Assembly: GCF_036013975.1 (NCBI RefSeq)
Contig: NZ_CP107904.1
Coordinates: 3,177,501-3,241,500 of the forward strand
Length of the DNA stretch: 64,000 nt
Reading direction: 5' to 3'
Source: Kitasatospora sp. NBC_00458
GTDB lineage: Bacteria; Actinomycetota; Actinomycetes; Streptomycetales; Streptomycetaceae
Below, in pieces: positions 36,729 through 46,520 of this stretch. A model generated the notes under the pieces. It ran no database searches and had not been told where the DNA came from. It saw only the letters and a list, made by a program, of their open reading frames with translations. Both the position numbers and the translations under genes were made by a program. Numbering within the stretch: position 1 is the stretch's first letter; every line of letters begins with the position of its first letter.

Positions 36729-39700
36729 TTACGCGCGCGGCTTCTCGCGCATCTCGTAGGTCTCGATGACGTCCTCGACCTTGATGTCGTTGAACGACCC
36801 GAGCGTGACACCGGCCTCGAAGCCCTCGCGGACCTCGGTCGCGTCGTCCTTGAAGCGGCGCAGACCCTCGATGGTGAGGCTCTCCGCCACGACCTTGCCG
36901 TCGCGGATGAGGCGGGCCTTGGCGTTGCGGCGCAGCAGGCCCTCGCGGACCAGGACACCGGCGATGTTGCCGAACTTGGAGGAGCGGAACACCTCGCGGA
37001 TCTCCGCGGAGCCGAGGCGAACCTCCTCGTACTCCGGCTTGAGCATGCCCTTGAGGGCGTTCTCGATCTCCTCGATCGCCTGGTAGATGACCGAGTAGTA
37101 CCGGACGTCCACGCCTTCCTTGTCGGCCGCGGCGCGCGCACGACCCTCCGCGCGCACGTTGAAGCCGATGATGATGGCGTCCGAGCCCATCGCCAGGTCC
37201 ACGTCGGACTCGGTGATGGCACCCACACCGCGGTGCAGGACCCGGAGCTCGACCTCCTCGCCGACGTCCAGCTTGACGAGGGCGTCCTCAAGGGCCTCGA
37301 CCGAACCGGAGACGTCACCCTTGATGATGAGGTTGAGCTGCTCGATGGAGCCGGCGGCGATGGCCTTGTCCAGGTCCTCCAGGGACACCCGGACCCGACG
37401 CTGCGCGAAGGCGGCGTTGCGGTCGCGGGCCGAGCGCTTCTCGGCGATCTGACGGGCGGTGCGGTCCTCGTCGACGACGATGAAGCTGTCGCCGGCGCGG
37501 GGCACCGAGGTCAGACCGAGCAGCAGCACCGGGCGGGACGGACCGGCCTCGGCGAGGCTGTTGCCGTTCTCGTCCAGCATCGCGCGGACGCGGCCGTAGG
37601 CGTCGCCGACCACGATCGAGTCACCGACGCGGAGGGTACCGCGCTGCACGAGCACGGTCGCCATGGCGCCGCGGCCCTTGTCGAGGTGGGCCTCGATCGC
37701 GATGCCCTGCGCGTCCTGGTCGGGGTTGGCCCGCAGGTCGAGCGAGGCGTCCGCGGTCAGGACCACGGCCTCCAGCAGCTGGTCGATGTTGAGACCCTGG
37801 CGCGCGGAGATGTCGACGAACATGGTGTCGCCGCCGTACTCCTCGGCCACCAGACCGAACTCGGTCAGCTGACCGCGGACCTTGGTCGGGTCGGCGCCCT
37901 CGACGTCGATCTTGTTGACGGCGACCACGATCGGCACACCCGCGGCCTTGGCGTGGTTGAGCGCCTCGACCGTCTGCGGCATGACACCGTCGTTGGCCGC
38001 GACCACCAGGATCGCGATGTCGGTGGACTTGGCACCACGGGCACGCATGGCGGAGAACGCCTCGTGACCCGGGGTGTCGAGGAAGGTGATCGGGCGCTCT
38101 TCGCCGTTCACCGTCGTCGCCACCTGGTAGGCACCGATGTGCTGGGTGATGCCACCGGCCTCGCCGGCCACCACGTTGGACTTGCGGATCGCGTCCAGCA
38201 GGCGGGTCTTACCGTGGTCGACGTGACCCATGACGGTGACGACCGGCGGGCGCGCGGCCAGCTGGTCCTCGTCGCCCTCGTCGGCACCGAAGTCGATGTC
38301 GAACGACTCCAGCAGCTCGCGGTCCTCGTCGTCCCGGCTGACGATCTCCAGGACGAAGCCCATCTCGTCCGCCAGCAGCTGCAGCGTGGCGTCGGAGACC
38401 GACTGGGTCGCGGTGACCATCTCACCCAGGTTGAACATGACGGAGACGAGCGCGGCCGGGTTGGCGTTGATCTTCTCCGCGAAGTCCATCAGCGAGGCGC
38501 CGCTGGACAGGCGAACGGTCTGGCCGTTGCCGCGGGGCAGCATCACACCGCCGACGGACGGGGCCTGCATGGCCTCGTACTCCTGGCGCTTCGCCCGCTT
38601 CGACTTGCGACCACGGGCCGGACGGCCACCGGGGCCACGGCCGAACGCACCCTGCGTGCCACCACGGCCGGCCGGGCCGCCGGGACGGCCGCCGAAGCCG
38701 CCGGGACGCGGACCGAAGCCGCCGCCGCCACCCGGGGCACCGCCACCGGGACGGGGGCCGCCGAAGCCGCCACCGGCCGGACGCGAGCCCGGACCGGCCG
38801 GACGACCGGCGAAGCCGGGACGGGCGCCACCGGCGCCACCCGGACCGCCCGGACGGCCGCCGGGGCCACCCGGACCACGGCCACCCGGGCCGGGACGCGG
38901 GCCCGGACCGGCCGGACGCTGGGGCATCATGCCCGGGTTCGGACGCGGCATGCCCGACGGGGTCGGACGCGGGCCGGCCGGACGCGGCATGCCGTCGGGA
39001 CGCGGGGCGCCACCCGGACGGGGGGCACCGGCACCCTGGGCACCGGGAGCGCCACCCGGACGCGGACGGTCGCCACCGGGACGCGGGGCGCCGCCACCGG
39101 GAGCACCGGCACCGCCCGGACGCGGACGGTCGCCACCCGGACGGGGGGCACCGGCACCCTGGGCACCGGGAGCGCCACCCGGACGCGGACGGTCGCCACC
39201 GGGACGCGGACGGTCGCCGCCCTGGCCGCCCGGACCGGCCGGACGCGCACCGGGCGCGGCCGCACGACGGTCACCGGGGCGGGCCATGCCGGTCGCACTG
39301 CCCGAGGTGAACGGGTTGTTGCCCGGACGCGGGCCGGCCGGGCGCGGGCCCGGACGGGCGCCGCCGCCGGCGGGGGCACCGCCGGCCGGACGCGGGGCCT
39401 GCGAGGCCGGGCGCGGGGCCTGCGGGGCCTGCGGAGCCTGGGTCTCGCCGGACACGGGGGCCGGCGAGGAGAACTCGGCCGCCGGGGCGGCCGGGGCCGC
39501 GGGAGCGGCCGGACGCGCCGGGCGCGGGCCCGGTGCGGGGGCGCCGGCCGGCTTCGGCGCGGCGGGGGCGGCCGGGGCGGCGGGAGCCGCGGCGGCCGGG
39601 GTCGGACGGGGACCCGGAGCCGCGGCGGGCCGCGGTCCCGGGGTGGGCGCACCCGGCCTGGGTGCGGCCGCACCGGCGGCGGAGCCGCCGGCGGGCTGGG

Positions 39701-39911
39701 GCGCCGCGGGCTTCCGCGGGCCCGGCTTGGCAGCGGAACCACCACCGGTGGGGGCCACTCCCAGCGCGTCAGTCAACTTGCGTACGACCGGCGCCTCGAT
39801 GGTCGAGGACGCCGAACGGACGAACTCACCCAGCTCGGTGAGCTTGGCCATCACGGCCTTGCTCTCCAAACCAAGCTCCTTGGCGAGTTCGTAAACCCGG
39901 ACCTTAGCCAC
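36729..39911 (-). CDS. infB: Translation initiation factor IF-2
   Basis: IF-2 is the GTPase that brings initiator fMet-tRNA to the ribosome. The 1060-residue form has an IF-2 N-terminal helix domain ([17 protein letters not shown]), a very long Pro/Gly/Arg/Ala disordered region (about 60-430) with repeated blocks such as [13 protein letters not shown], a second N domain, then the G domain with GHVDHGKT (562-569), DTPGHEA and NKID, and the C-terminal beta-barrels. The start at 39911 gives [10 protein letters not shown]. It is the last gene of the rimP-nusA-ylxR-infB series and is followed by an 18-bp terminator. Confidence 0.98.
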   Translation of the reverse strand: MAKVRVYELAKELGLESKAVMAKLTELGEFVRSASSTIEAPVVRKLTDALGVAPTGGGSAAKPGPRKPAAPQPAGGSAAGAAAPRPGAPTPGPRPAAAPGPRPTPAAAAPAAPAAPAAPKPAGAPAPGPRPARPAAPAAPAAPAAEFSSPAPVSGETQAPQAPQAPRPASQAPRPAGGAPAGGGARPGPRPAGPRPGNNPFTSGSATGMARPGDRRAAAPGARPAGPGGQGGDRPRPGGDRPRPGGAPGAQGAGAPRPGGDRPRPGGAGAPGGGAPRPGGDRPRPGGAPGAQGAGAPRPGGAPRPDGMPRPAGPRPTPSGMPRPNPGMMPQRPAGPGPRPGPGGRGPGGPGGRPGGPGGAGGARPGFAGRPAGPGSRPAGGGFGGPRPGGGAPGGGGGFGPRPGGFGGRPGGPAGRGGTQGAFGRGPGGRPARGRKSKRAKRQEYEAMQAPSVGGVMLPRGNGQTVRLSSGASLMDFAEKINANPAALVSVMFNLGEMVTATQSVSDATLQLLADEMGFVLEIVSRDDEDRELLESFDIDFGADEGDEDQLAARPPVVTVMGHVDHGKTRLLDAIRKSNVVAGEAGGITQHIGAYQVATTVNGEERPITFLDTPGHEAFSAMRARGAKSTDIAILVVAANDGVMPQTVEALNHAKAAGVPIVVAVNKIDVEGADPTKVRGQLTEFGLVAEEYGGDTMFVDISARQGLNIDQLLEAVVLTADASLDLRANPDQDAQGIAIEAHLDKGRGAMATVLVQRGTLRVGDSIVVGDAYGRVRAMLDENGNSLAEAGPSRPVLLLGLTSVPRAGDSFIVVDEDRTARQIAEKRSARDRNAAFAQRRVRVSLEDLDKAIAAGSIEQLNLIIKGDVSGSVEALEDALVKLDVGEEVELRVLHRGVGAITESDVDLAMGSDAIIIGFNVRAEGRARAAADKEGVDVRYYSVIYQAIEEIENALKGMLKPEYEEVRLGSAEIREVFRSSKFGNIAGVLVREGLLRRNAKARLIRDGKVVAESLTIEGLRRFKDDATEVREGFEAGVTLGSFNDIKVEDVIETYEMREKPRA

Positions 39912-40161
39912 TTCACTCCTGTCTATGAGTCCGGGGGGTCTCGTCCGCCGGACCGTCGCTACTTCATGGGCGTACCCATCGCGTACTCATCGCGTACTCA
40001 TCGAGTGCTCATCGCAATCTCGACCTACTTCCACATCGCGAGGTACCTGACTGGTGGCACGGCGTGCGGCTGCCCGTCTGCCGTGCTTGTTGCGGTGGTT
40101 CTCCGCCGCGCGAGCGGCGGCCGTCACGAGGGGGTGCCCCACCGGACCTGGCCTGGGAAGC
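39912..40161 (-). promoter_or_regulatory. infB leader with 11-bp direct repeats
   Basis: A 250-nt gap between ylxR and infB. Four direct repeats of 11 bp lie at 39970-39980, 39981-39991, 39992-40002 and 40003-40013; the middle two are identical (GCGTACTCATC) and the outer two differ at 1-3 positions. Two short inverted repeats are also present: CCGCCGC/GCGGCGG (40103-40120, 4-nt loop) and GCACGGC/GCCGTGC (40057-40086). They may attenuate or process the nusA-infB transcript. Confidence 0.5.
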
Positions 40162-40455
40162 TCAGGGCTCCGGGGTGTCGCCCGCCCGTTCCCCGATGTA
40201 CTCGCGGAGCCGCTCGGTGTCGAGCGCGCCCTGGAGCCGGAAGGCCCGGGGGAACGCCCGTCTGCGGACCGCGAGGTCGAGGCAGGCCGGTTCGGGGTGC
40301 AGGTGTGCGCCCCGGCCCGGCAGTGCGCCACGGGGATCGGGGACGCAGACGCCCTCGACCGCCGTGACACGCAACAGCTGGTGCTTGGCCGCGCGCTTGC
40401 GGCAGCCCACGCAGGTGCGTTCCGGGCGTGCTCGGACATGCGTCCGGCCAGACAA
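40162..40455 (-). CDS. ylxR: YlxR family RNA-binding protein
   Basis: A 97-residue member of the DUF448/YlxR family, encoded between nusA and infB in most bacteria; homologs bind RNA or DNA and have been linked to RNase P and to transcription. The signature RPERTCVGCRKRA is near the N-terminus, followed by GRGAHLHPEPACLDLA. The start is uncertain. I chose TTG at 40453-40455 (MSGRTHV) because relatives, as I recall them, start with SGRTH. TTG at 40459-40461 sits closer to GGAGGGG and would add two residues. A longer reading from 40530 lacks support. Confidence 0.85.
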   Translation of the reverse strand: MSGRTHVRARPERTCVGCRKRAAKHQLLRVTAVEGVCVPDPRGALPGRGAHLHPEPACLDLAVRRRAFPRAFRLQGALDTERLREYIGERAGDTPEP

Positions 40456-40536
40456 AGGCAAGTCTACCCCTCCGAAGGGACATGGCGCCGCCCCGCCGAT
40501 CCGGGGAGGACCGGCGGGAGGCTGGTACAACGCCGA

Positions 40537-41562
40537 CTACTCGGCCGAGGATTCCCGACCGCCGGCCTCGGGACGGTCCTCGGACTGCCCCTCGGTGTCC
40601 GGGCGGATGTCGATCCGCCAGCCGGTGAGACGGGCGGCGAGGCGGGCGTTCTGCCCCTCCTTGCCGATCGCGAGCGACAGCTGGTAGTCCGGCACGATCA
40701 CCCGTGCGGAGCGCTGCTGGAGGTCCACGATCTCCACGCTGGTCACCCGTGCGGGGGACAGCGCGGCGGCGACCATCTCGCGCGGGTCCTCCGACCAGTC
40801 GACGATGTCGATCTTCTCGCCGTGCAGCTCGCCCATCACCGCGCGCACCCGGGAGCCCATCGGGCCGATGCAGGCGCCCTTGGCGTTCAGGCCCTGACGG
40901 CGCGACCAGACCGCGATCTTGGTGCGGTGGCCGGCCTCGCGGGCGATCGCCGCGATCTCCACGCTGCCGTCCGCGATCTCCGGGACCTCCAGCGCGAAGA
41001 GCTTCTTGACCAGGCTCGGGTGGGTCCGGGACAGCGTCACCGACGCCCCGCGGACGCCCCGGCGGACCGCCACGACGTAGCACTTGAGACGGGTGCCGTG
41101 CCGGTAGTCCTCACCCGGGACCTGCTCCTGCGGCGGCAGGATGGCCTCCAGCTTGCCGATGTCGACCAGCACGTTCTTCGGGTCGTTGCCCTGCTGGACG
41201 ACACCGGTGACGATGTCGCCCTCCTTGCCCGCGTACTCGCCGAAGGTCTGGTCGTCGGCGGCGTCGCGCAGCCGCTGCATCATCACCTGCATGCCGATGC
41301 TGGACGCGATCCGGCCGAAGCCGCTCGGGGTGTCGTCGAACTCCTTCGGCTCGACGCCCTCGTCCAGCTCCGCCGGGTCCTCGGTGGCCCACACCGTCAC
41401 GTGGCCGGTCTTGCGGTCCAGCTCGGCACGGGCCCGGCGGCGCGAGCCCTCGGTGCGGTGGTACGCGGTGAGGAGGGCCGACTCGATCGACTCGACCACC
41501 AGGTCGAAGGGGATGTTCTTCTCGCTGACCAGCGTGCGCAGGGCACTCATGTCGATGTCCAC
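40537..41562 (-). CDS. nusA: Transcription termination/antitermination factor NusA
   Basis: NusA binds RNA polymerase and nascent RNA to control pausing, termination and antitermination. The 341-residue protein has the N-terminal polymerase-binding domain ([39 protein letters not shown]), an S1 domain around 125-195, and two KH domains with [15 protein letters not shown] and [19 protein letters not shown]. It lacks the C-terminal acidic repeats of E. coli NusA, as in other actinobacteria. The GTG start is at 41560-41562. It follows rimP by 57 nt. Confidence 0.97.
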   Translation of the reverse strand: MDIDMSALRTLVSEKNIPFDLVVESIESALLTAYHRTEGSRRRARAELDRKTGHVTVWATEDPAELDEGVEPKEFDDTPSGFGRIASSIGMQVMMQRLRDAADDQTFGEYAGKEGDIVTGVVQQGNDPKNVLVDIGKLEAILPPQEQVPGEDYRHGTRLKCYVVAVRRGVRGASVTLSRTHPSLVKKLFALEVPEIADGSVEIAAIAREAGHRTKIAVWSRRQGLNAKGACIGPMGSRVRAVMGELHGEKIDIVDWSEDPREMVAAALSPARVTSVEIVDLQQRSARVIVPDYQLSLAIGKEGQNARLAARLTGWRIDIRPDTEGQSEDRPEAGGRESSAE

Positions 41563-41619
41563 GGCTACGCCTCCTCGTCTTTCGTCACGTTCGTCATGGT
41601 GCGGTCGGTGCGCAGGTCC

Positions 41620-42204
41620 TCACTCCGCACCGTCGTCCCCCTCCTCCGAGGCGTCGTCCGCCAGGACGTCGTCCGCGTCCTCGGAGTCGTCCGCGAAGTC
41701 CGGGGCCTCGTCGAGGAGCTGCTCGTCCTTGCGGTTGAACTCCACCTGGACGCGCGCCCGGTCGACCTCGGTGTACTCCAGCCGGCGCTCCTTCGGCCGG
41801 CCGCGGCCCTTCACGGGCTGCACCTCGACCAGCGCGCCGTCCTCGTCGGCCGACAGCACCCGGGCGACGATCTCCCCGCCGTCGACCAGGTGGACCTTGG
41901 CCAGTCGGCCCTCGGCGCGGATCCAGTGCCGCGGCGCGACCAGCGGACGCTCCGCGCCCGGCGAACCGACCTCCAGCACGTACGCGCCGGAGCCCATCAC
42001 GTCCGACTCGTCCAGGGCCTCACCGACCACCCGGCTGAACTCCGCGATGGCGTCCAGGTCCACGCCGCCGTCGGCGTCCACGTCGATCTGCACCTGGCGG
42101 CGGCTGCCGGCCTGGGTGACCTTGACGTCCTCCAGGTCCAGGCCCGCCTGCGCGGCCAGCGGCTCCAGCAACGCGCGCAGCCGGTCGGTGTGGGTGGTGC
42201 TCAT
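41620..42204 (-). CDS. rimP: Ribosome maturation factor RimP
   Basis: RimP promotes 30S subunit assembly. The 194-residue protein has the N-terminal alpha/beta domain (LRALLEPLAAQAGLDLEDVKVTQAGSRRQVQIDVDADGGV), the family motif YVLEVGSPGAERPL, and an SH3-like C-terminal domain, then an acidic tail. I chose ATG at 42202-42204 (MSTTHTDRL) with GAGGAG about 9 nt upstream. It is first in the rimP-nusA-ylxR-infB operon and divergent from the lipoprotein gene. Confidence 0.96.
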   Translation of the reverse strand: MSTTHTDRLRALLEPLAAQAGLDLEDVKVTQAGSRRQVQIDVDADGGVDLDAIAEFSRVVGEALDESDVMGSGAYVLEVGSPGAERPLVAPRHWIRAEGRLAKVHLVDGGEIVARVLSADEDGALVEVQPVKGRGRPKERRLEYTEVDRARVQVEFNRKDEQLLDEAPDFADDSEDADDVLADDASEEGDDGAE

Positions 42205-42508
42205 CCGGGTGGACTCCTCGGCCGCGTGTGCTGTTGTCGGAAGGGCGCTCCGCACCCCCGGGCGCCGGTCCGGCGCACACCGGGTCGCGGCAGCTCGGCC
42301 CAAAGCCTAGCCGGTGATGCGCCCATCCACCGATTCCGGACGGGGCGCGGCCGCCCGGCCCGGCGGTGGTGCGAGCAAGGTCACACCGGCCCGGCGGCCG
42401 GGCCGGCAACGCAATCCGCGCCCGGGGACGTGAGGATTCTGTAATCATTCACGCCAACGAGGGCAGGCGGGCAGGCCGTCCTCCCGTACACGCCCCGGAG
42501 TGACGCCG
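42205..42508. promoter_or_regulatory. Divergent rimP/lipoprotein promoter region
   Basis: A 304-nt gap. CGTGA (42429-42433) and TCACG (42449-42453) form an inverted repeat around TGTAAT (42440-42445), which is a fair -10 element for the plus-strand lipoprotein gene. The palindromic GGCCCGGC/CCGGGCC tract near 42384-42400 could form a hairpin. No gene is visible. Confidence 0.4.
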
Positions 42509-43729
42509 ATGCAGCCGCCCAGCCGACGGACCTTCCTGGCCCTCGGGCTGCTCCTCACCGCCGGCGGAGCCCTCACCGCCTGCACCGACGAGCCCGGTAC
42601 CGGCACCGGCGGCACCGGCGGCGAGCGCCGCCGCCCCGATCCGGACGAGCCGGTCCGGCTGCGTGCCGTCGCCGCCACCGACACCCTGCTCGCCGGGTAC
42701 GACGCGCTGCTCGCCGGACCGGGCGCCGGGCAGGCGGCGCAGCTCCAGCCGTTGCGGGCCGAGGTGGTCCAGCACCGGGCCGCGCTGGCCACCGGGCTGC
42801 CGGAGGCCTCGGCGGCCCCGTCCGGCTCCGCCGCCGCCCCGGCCGCCGGCACCGCCTCCACCACCCCCGGCACCGGCACCGACTCCGCCACGTCCCCGGC
42901 CGCCGGCTCCGGCTCCGCCGTGACCAGCGCCGCCACGCTCGCCTCGCTGGAACGGCAGACCGCCCAGGGCCGGCTGGCCGACCTCGGTGCCGCCTCCCCG
43001 CAGCTGGCCCGGCTGCTCGCCTCGGTCTCCACGGCCGGGGTGCTGCACGCCGTCGCCCTCGGGGACGCCCCGCCGCCAACCGTGCCGGCCCCGGGACCGA
43101 CCGACCCGCCCACGGGGCCCGCCGCGACCGGCTCCGGGTCGGCCGCCCCCTCCGCACCCGCGCCCTCCGCGTCCGGTCCGTCCGCCTCCGGTCCGTCCGC
43201 GTCCGGCGGCCCGGCGTCCGGCGCCCCCGCCGGTACCGAGACGGTCGCCGCCTTCCAGACGGCACTCGGCGCCGAGCACGCCGCGGTCTACGGCTACGGC
43301 GTGGTGGGCGCCCGTCTGCCCGAGGACCAGCAGCGCACCGACGCCCGCACCGCGCTCGCCGCCCACCAGAACCGCCGGGACGCCTGGCAGCGGCTGCTCG
43401 GCGCGGCCGGCGCCACCCCGAGCGCCGCCGCCGCCGGCTACCAGCTGCCGTTCGCCGTCGCCGACGCGGCCGGCGCCGCCCGCCTCGCCGCCCACATCGA
43501 GACCCGGCTCACCACCGTCTACGCCGACCTGGTGGCCGCCGTCCCCGCCGCCCAGCGGACCACCGCCACCGACGCGCTGCGCGAGTGCGCCCTCCGGGCC
43601 CGCCGCTGGGGCGCCGCCCCCACCGCGTTCCCCGGCCTGCCCGACACCGCACCGACCGCCTCCCCGACCGCCTCCCCGACGGCCGCCGGAAGCACCTCCC
43701 CGACCCAGGCGGCCACCCCCGCCGGCTGA
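42509..43729 (+). CDS. Ferritin-like domain lipoprotein
   Basis: A 406-residue secreted protein. A twin-arginine signal (SRRTFLALG) runs into a lipobox ending at the cysteine of GGALTACTDEP (about residue 25), so it is probably exported by Tat and lipid-anchored. Two helical segments are separated by Ala/Ser/Pro/Gly-rich linkers, including a repeated SASGP tract. The C-terminal helix bundle begins FQTALGAEHAAVYGYGVVGARL, typical of the DUF4439 ferritin-like domain of actinomycetes. I chose ATG at 42509, since CGGAG lies 8 nt upstream; GTG at 42500 is an alternative. Metal binding and function are untested for this family. Confidence 0.82.
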   Translation: MQPPSRRTFLALGLLLTAGGALTACTDEPGTGTGGTGGERRRPDPDEPVRLRAVAATDTLLAGYDALLAGPGAGQAAQLQPLRAEVVQHRAALATGLPEASAAPSGSAAAPAAGTASTTPGTGTDSATSPAAGSGSAVTSAATLASLERQTAQGRLADLGAASPQLARLLASVSTAGVLHAVALGDAPPPTVPAPGPTDPPTGPAATGSGSAAPSAPAPSASGPSASGPSASGGPASGAPAGTETVAAFQTALGAEHAAVYGYGVVGARLPEDQQRTDARTALAAHQNRRDAWQRLLGAAGATPSAAAAGYQLPFAVADAAGAARLAAHIETRLTTVYADLVAAVPAAQRTTATDALRECALRARRWGAAPTAFPGLPDTAPTASPTASPTAAGSTSPTQAATPAG

Positions 43730-43929
43730 CCGGACCCGGATCGCCGCCGCGGTCCCGCCCTCCCCGGGCCGACCGCTGACCTGCGCTTCCACCCCCGCGC
43801 CGACGGCCGGCGGCACCCGTACGGGCCGCTCCGGGCCCTCCCCCGTCCGCTCCACTGACCTGCGGTTTCGCCCCCATGGCCGACAATGGACGGGTAACAC
43901 CACGGGGGAACGGCTACCGGAAGGCCAGC

Positions 43930-44850
43930 ATGTCGGCAGCACCAGGGAAGATCACGGTCCCCGAGTGGCTGGCGCACGGCGCCGCCGGACGGGGCGAAGA
44001 GGGGCGGCGCTGGCTCGCGGAGCTGCCCGACCGGGTGGCCGCACAGCTCGCCCTCCGGGACCTCACGCTGGAGCGGGTCCTCGACCCGGGCGGCAGCCTG
44101 AGCCTGGTGGCCTACGTGCACCGCGACGACCTCTCCCCCGCCGTCCTCAAGGTGGGTCTGCGCACCCCCGAGACCGCCCGCGAACCCGACGCCCTCGCCG
44201 TCTGGGCCGGCCGCGGCGCCGTCCTGCTGCTGGAGTCCGACCCCGCCGAAGGGGTGCTGCTGCTGGAGCGGCTGCACGGCGGGATCCCGCTCCGCTCGCT
44301 GGCCGAGCCCAAGGCGATGCTGGAGGCGACCAGCCTGCTGCACCGGCTCTGGGTGCCGCTCCCCGCGGACCACCCGTTCCCCGCCCTCGCCGACCGGACG
44401 GCGGGCACCGCCGAGGCCCTGCGCCGCCACCGCGGACTGCCCGGCGCCGCCGAGGCCGACGCCCTGGTCGCCGAGGCGCTGGAGACCGCCGACGGGCTGA
44501 CCGCCTCGGCCGCCGAGGAGTTCCTGCTGCACGGCGACTTCCACCACGGCAACGTGCTGGCCGCCGACCGCGCGCCCTGGCTCGCGATCGACCCCCGGCC
44601 GCTGGTCGGCGAACGCGCCTACGACCTGGCCCGGCTGACGCTGGACCGGGCGGACACCCTGATCGGCTCACCGGGCGTCCCGGCGGCCGTCCGGCGCCGG
44701 CTGCACCAGCTCGCCGACGCGCTGGAGGTGGACCGCGAGCGGCTGCGCGGCTGGACGCTGGTGCGCGCCGTCGAGCTGGGACTGGACGCGCTGGCGGCCG
44801 GACGCGGGCCGGACGCCGAGCTCTACCTGGAGTTCGCGGGCGCGCTCTGA
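43930..44850 (+). CDS. APH-type phosphotransferase
   Basis: A 306-residue member of the aminoglycoside/hydroxyurea phosphotransferase group. The ATP-site lysine is probably K74 (PAVLKVGLR). The catalytic loop is HGDFHHGNVL (201-210, base D203), and the metal-binding DP follows (ID221P). ATG at 43930 (MSAAPGKITVPEW) is chosen because GGAAGG lies 6 nt upstream; an ATG at 43876 has no ribosome-binding site. The gene lies in a housekeeping neighbourhood, so a metabolic or unknown substrate is as likely as antibiotic resistance. Its 3' end overlaps the convergent GNAT gene by 28 bp. Confidence 0.88.
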   Translation: MSAAPGKITVPEWLAHGAAGRGEEGRRWLAELPDRVAAQLALRDLTLERVLDPGGSLSLVAYVHRDDLSPAVLKVGLRTPETAREPDALAVWAGRGAVLLLESDPAEGVLLLERLHGGIPLRSLAEPKAMLEATSLLHRLWVPLPADHPFPALADRTAGTAEALRRHRGLPGAAEADALVAEALETADGLTASAAEEFLLHGDFHHGNVLAADRAPWLAIDPRPLVGERAYDLARLTLDRADTLIGSPGVPAAVRRRLHQLADALEVDRERLRGWTLVRAVELGLDALAAGRGPDAELYLEFAGAL

Positions 44851-45401
44851 GCACGCCCGGGCGGCGCCTGCAGGGGCAGGTGGGCACCCATCACCGCGTA
44901 GAGGCGGTCGGTGTTCGGGAAGTGCACCGCGCGGGCGAGGTCCTGGTAGCCGAGCGCGCGGTAGAGCCGCCGGGCGGGCGTCTCGGCGTCGATCGCGGAG
45001 AGGATGCTGCGGCCCAGTCCGGACCGCTCGCAGAGGGTGCGGATCAGCGCGGAGCCGACCCCCCGGCCCTGGAACTCGGGCAGGACGTGCAGCTCGGTGA
45101 CGGCGAACACCCCGTCCAGCCAGTCACCGTGGCCGCGGGCCACCAGGTAGGGCTCGATCACGGAGCTCCACCAGTGCTCGCGCCGGTTGGGCATCCCGTA
45201 CCCGAAGCCGACCAGCCGGCCGCCGACCAGCGCGCCCAGCGCGACGACCCCGGGCTGCTGCGCGTGCCGGCCGACGATGTGCAGCCGGACCATGACCTCC
45301 TCGGGCGTCAGCCCGAACGCCACCGCCTGGACATCGAGCGCCTGCGGTGCCCACGCCGCTAGGTCGATGGCCTCGATCGTCACCCCGGTCAGCTGATCCA
45401 T
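44823..45401 (-). CDS. GNAT N-acetyltransferase (192 residues)
   Basis: A GCN5-related acetyltransferase. The acetyl-CoA motif A is ELHVLPEFQGRGVGSALIRTL (QGRGVG pyrophosphate loop, about 115-120), followed by the motif B segment ARRLYRALGYQDLAR. The acceptor is not predictable. ATG at 45399-45401. It overlaps the convergent phosphotransferase gene by 28 bp. The second GNAT gene lies 88 nt upstream on the same strand, with a hairpin between. Confidence 0.9.
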   Translation of the reverse strand: MDQLTGVTIEAIDLAAWAPQALDVQAVAFGLTPEEVMVRLHIVGRHAQQPGVVALGALVGGRLVGFGYGMPNRREHWWSSVIEPYLVARGHGDWLDGVFAVTELHVLPEFQGRGVGSALIRTLCERSGLGRSILSAIDAETPARRLYRALGYQDLARAVHFPNTDRLYAVMGAHLPLQAPPGRAQSAPANSR

Positions 45402-45420
45402 GACCCGGACGTTACTACCC

Positions 45421-45444
45421 GCCCGGCCCGCGTGCGGGCCGGGC
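45421..45444 (-). terminator. Hairpin between the two GNAT genes
   Basis: GCCCGGCCCGC (45421-45431) and its reverse complement (45434-45444) are almost adjacent, so a stem of 9-10 bp with a minimal loop forms, 46 nt after the 297-residue GNAT stop. Confidence 0.7.
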
Positions 45445-45489
45445 CGGGAACAGCCGTCCGCGGCGCTGCGGCCCGCCGGACGGCGCCGC

Positions 45490-46383
45490 TCAGAACAGCA
45501 CGCTCATGAACGCGCCGACCTCGCGGAAGCCGACCCTGCGGTAGGCGGCGCGGGCGCGCAGGTTGTAGTCGTTGACGTAGAGCGAGACGACCGGGGCGAC
45601 CTCGCGCAGCGCGATGTCGAGGACGGCGGCCATGCCGGTCTCGGAGAGCCCGCGGCCGCGGTGCCCGGGGGCGACCCAGACGCCCTGGACCTGGCAGGCG
45701 CCCTCGGTGACGGCCCCGATCTCGGCCTTGAAGACCACCTCGCCGTCCTCGCCGAAGCGGGCGAACGAGCGGCCGGAGGCGACCAGTTCGGCGACCCGGG
45801 CCTGGTAGAGCAGCCCGCCGTCACCGGCCAGCGGCGAGACGCCGACCTCCTCGGTGAACATCGCGACGCAGGCCGGCATCAGCGTCTCGACCTCGTTCCG
45901 CTGCACCCTGCGGACCAGCGGGTCGGGGGCGACCTCGGCGGACGGCACGGAGGTGGCGAGCAGCGGCTGGTGGGCGCGGACCTCGCGGGCCGGGCCCCAG
46001 CTGCGTTCCAGCAGGGCCCAGAGGGCGGCGGTGGCGCCGGCCGGGCCGACGATCGAGGAGCAGCGGCGGCCCTGGCGGCGGGCTCGTTCGGCGAACGCCT
46101 GGACGGCCTGCGGCCCGGCGTCGACCAGCACGAGGTTGGCCCCGGCGTAACAGAGCGCGTCGAGCTCGCCGCGCTCGTCGTACCAGCCCCACATCTCGCC
46201 GCCGAGGCGCCAGGGGTCGAGGCCGACGGCCTCCACCCGGGTGGCCACGAAGGCGTTGGCGACCGGGTCCCGGTGGAGCACCGCGAGGGCGTCGGCGAGG
46301 TCCGACGGCTCCAGTACGCGGGTGGTCGCCAGGGCGCGGGCGGCCTGGAACGAGCTGGGGAGCATCACACCTCGATCGAGCAT
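45490..46383 (-). CDS. GNAT N-acetyltransferase with DUF4081-type N-terminus
   Basis: 297 residues in two halves. The N-terminal half (about 18-140) is the DUF4081-like segment found before GNAT domains in actinomycetes. The C-terminal half is a GNAT domain with VQGVWVAPGHRGRGLSETGM (GHRGRG acetyl-CoA loop) and SLYVNDYNLRARAAYRRVGF. It is commonly encoded after ispG in Streptomyces. ATG at 46381-46383; an internal ATG at residue 7 is an alternative start. The substrate is unknown. Confidence 0.88.
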   Translation of the reverse strand: MLDRGVMLPSSFQAARALATTRVLEPSDLADALAVLHRDPVANAFVATRVEAVGLDPWRLGGEMWGWYDERGELDALCYAGANLVLVDAGPQAVQAFAERARRQGRRCSSIVGPAGATAALWALLERSWGPAREVRAHQPLLATSVPSAEVAPDPLVRRVQRNEVETLMPACVAMFTEEVGVSPLAGDGGLLYQARVAELVASGRSFARFGEDGEVVFKAEIGAVTEGACQVQGVWVAPGHRGRGLSETGMAAVLDIALREVAPVVSLYVNDYNLRARAAYRRVGFREVGAFMSVLF

Positions 46384-46449
46384 CGAGACAGCACCTTACT
46401 GAGACGACTCTGGCCGCACCCTACTCCCTGGCCCCACCCGGGAACGGCC

Positions 46450-46479
46450 GCGGGGCCGTCCGCGCACGGACGGCCCCGC
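46450..46479 (-). terminator. ispG terminator
   Basis: A perfect 13-bp stem (46450-46462 with 46467-46479), loop CGCA, 41 nt after the ispG stop. Confidence 0.9.
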
Positions 46480-46520
46480 TTCCGGAAGAACCGCGGCGTA
46501 CTACCGCCCACCGGGGCCGG

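Noticed and set aside
43930..44850. Antibiotic-resistance gene call for the APH-type kinase
   Set aside because: The family motifs are present but the housekeeping neighbourhood gives no support for an aminoglycoside substrate.
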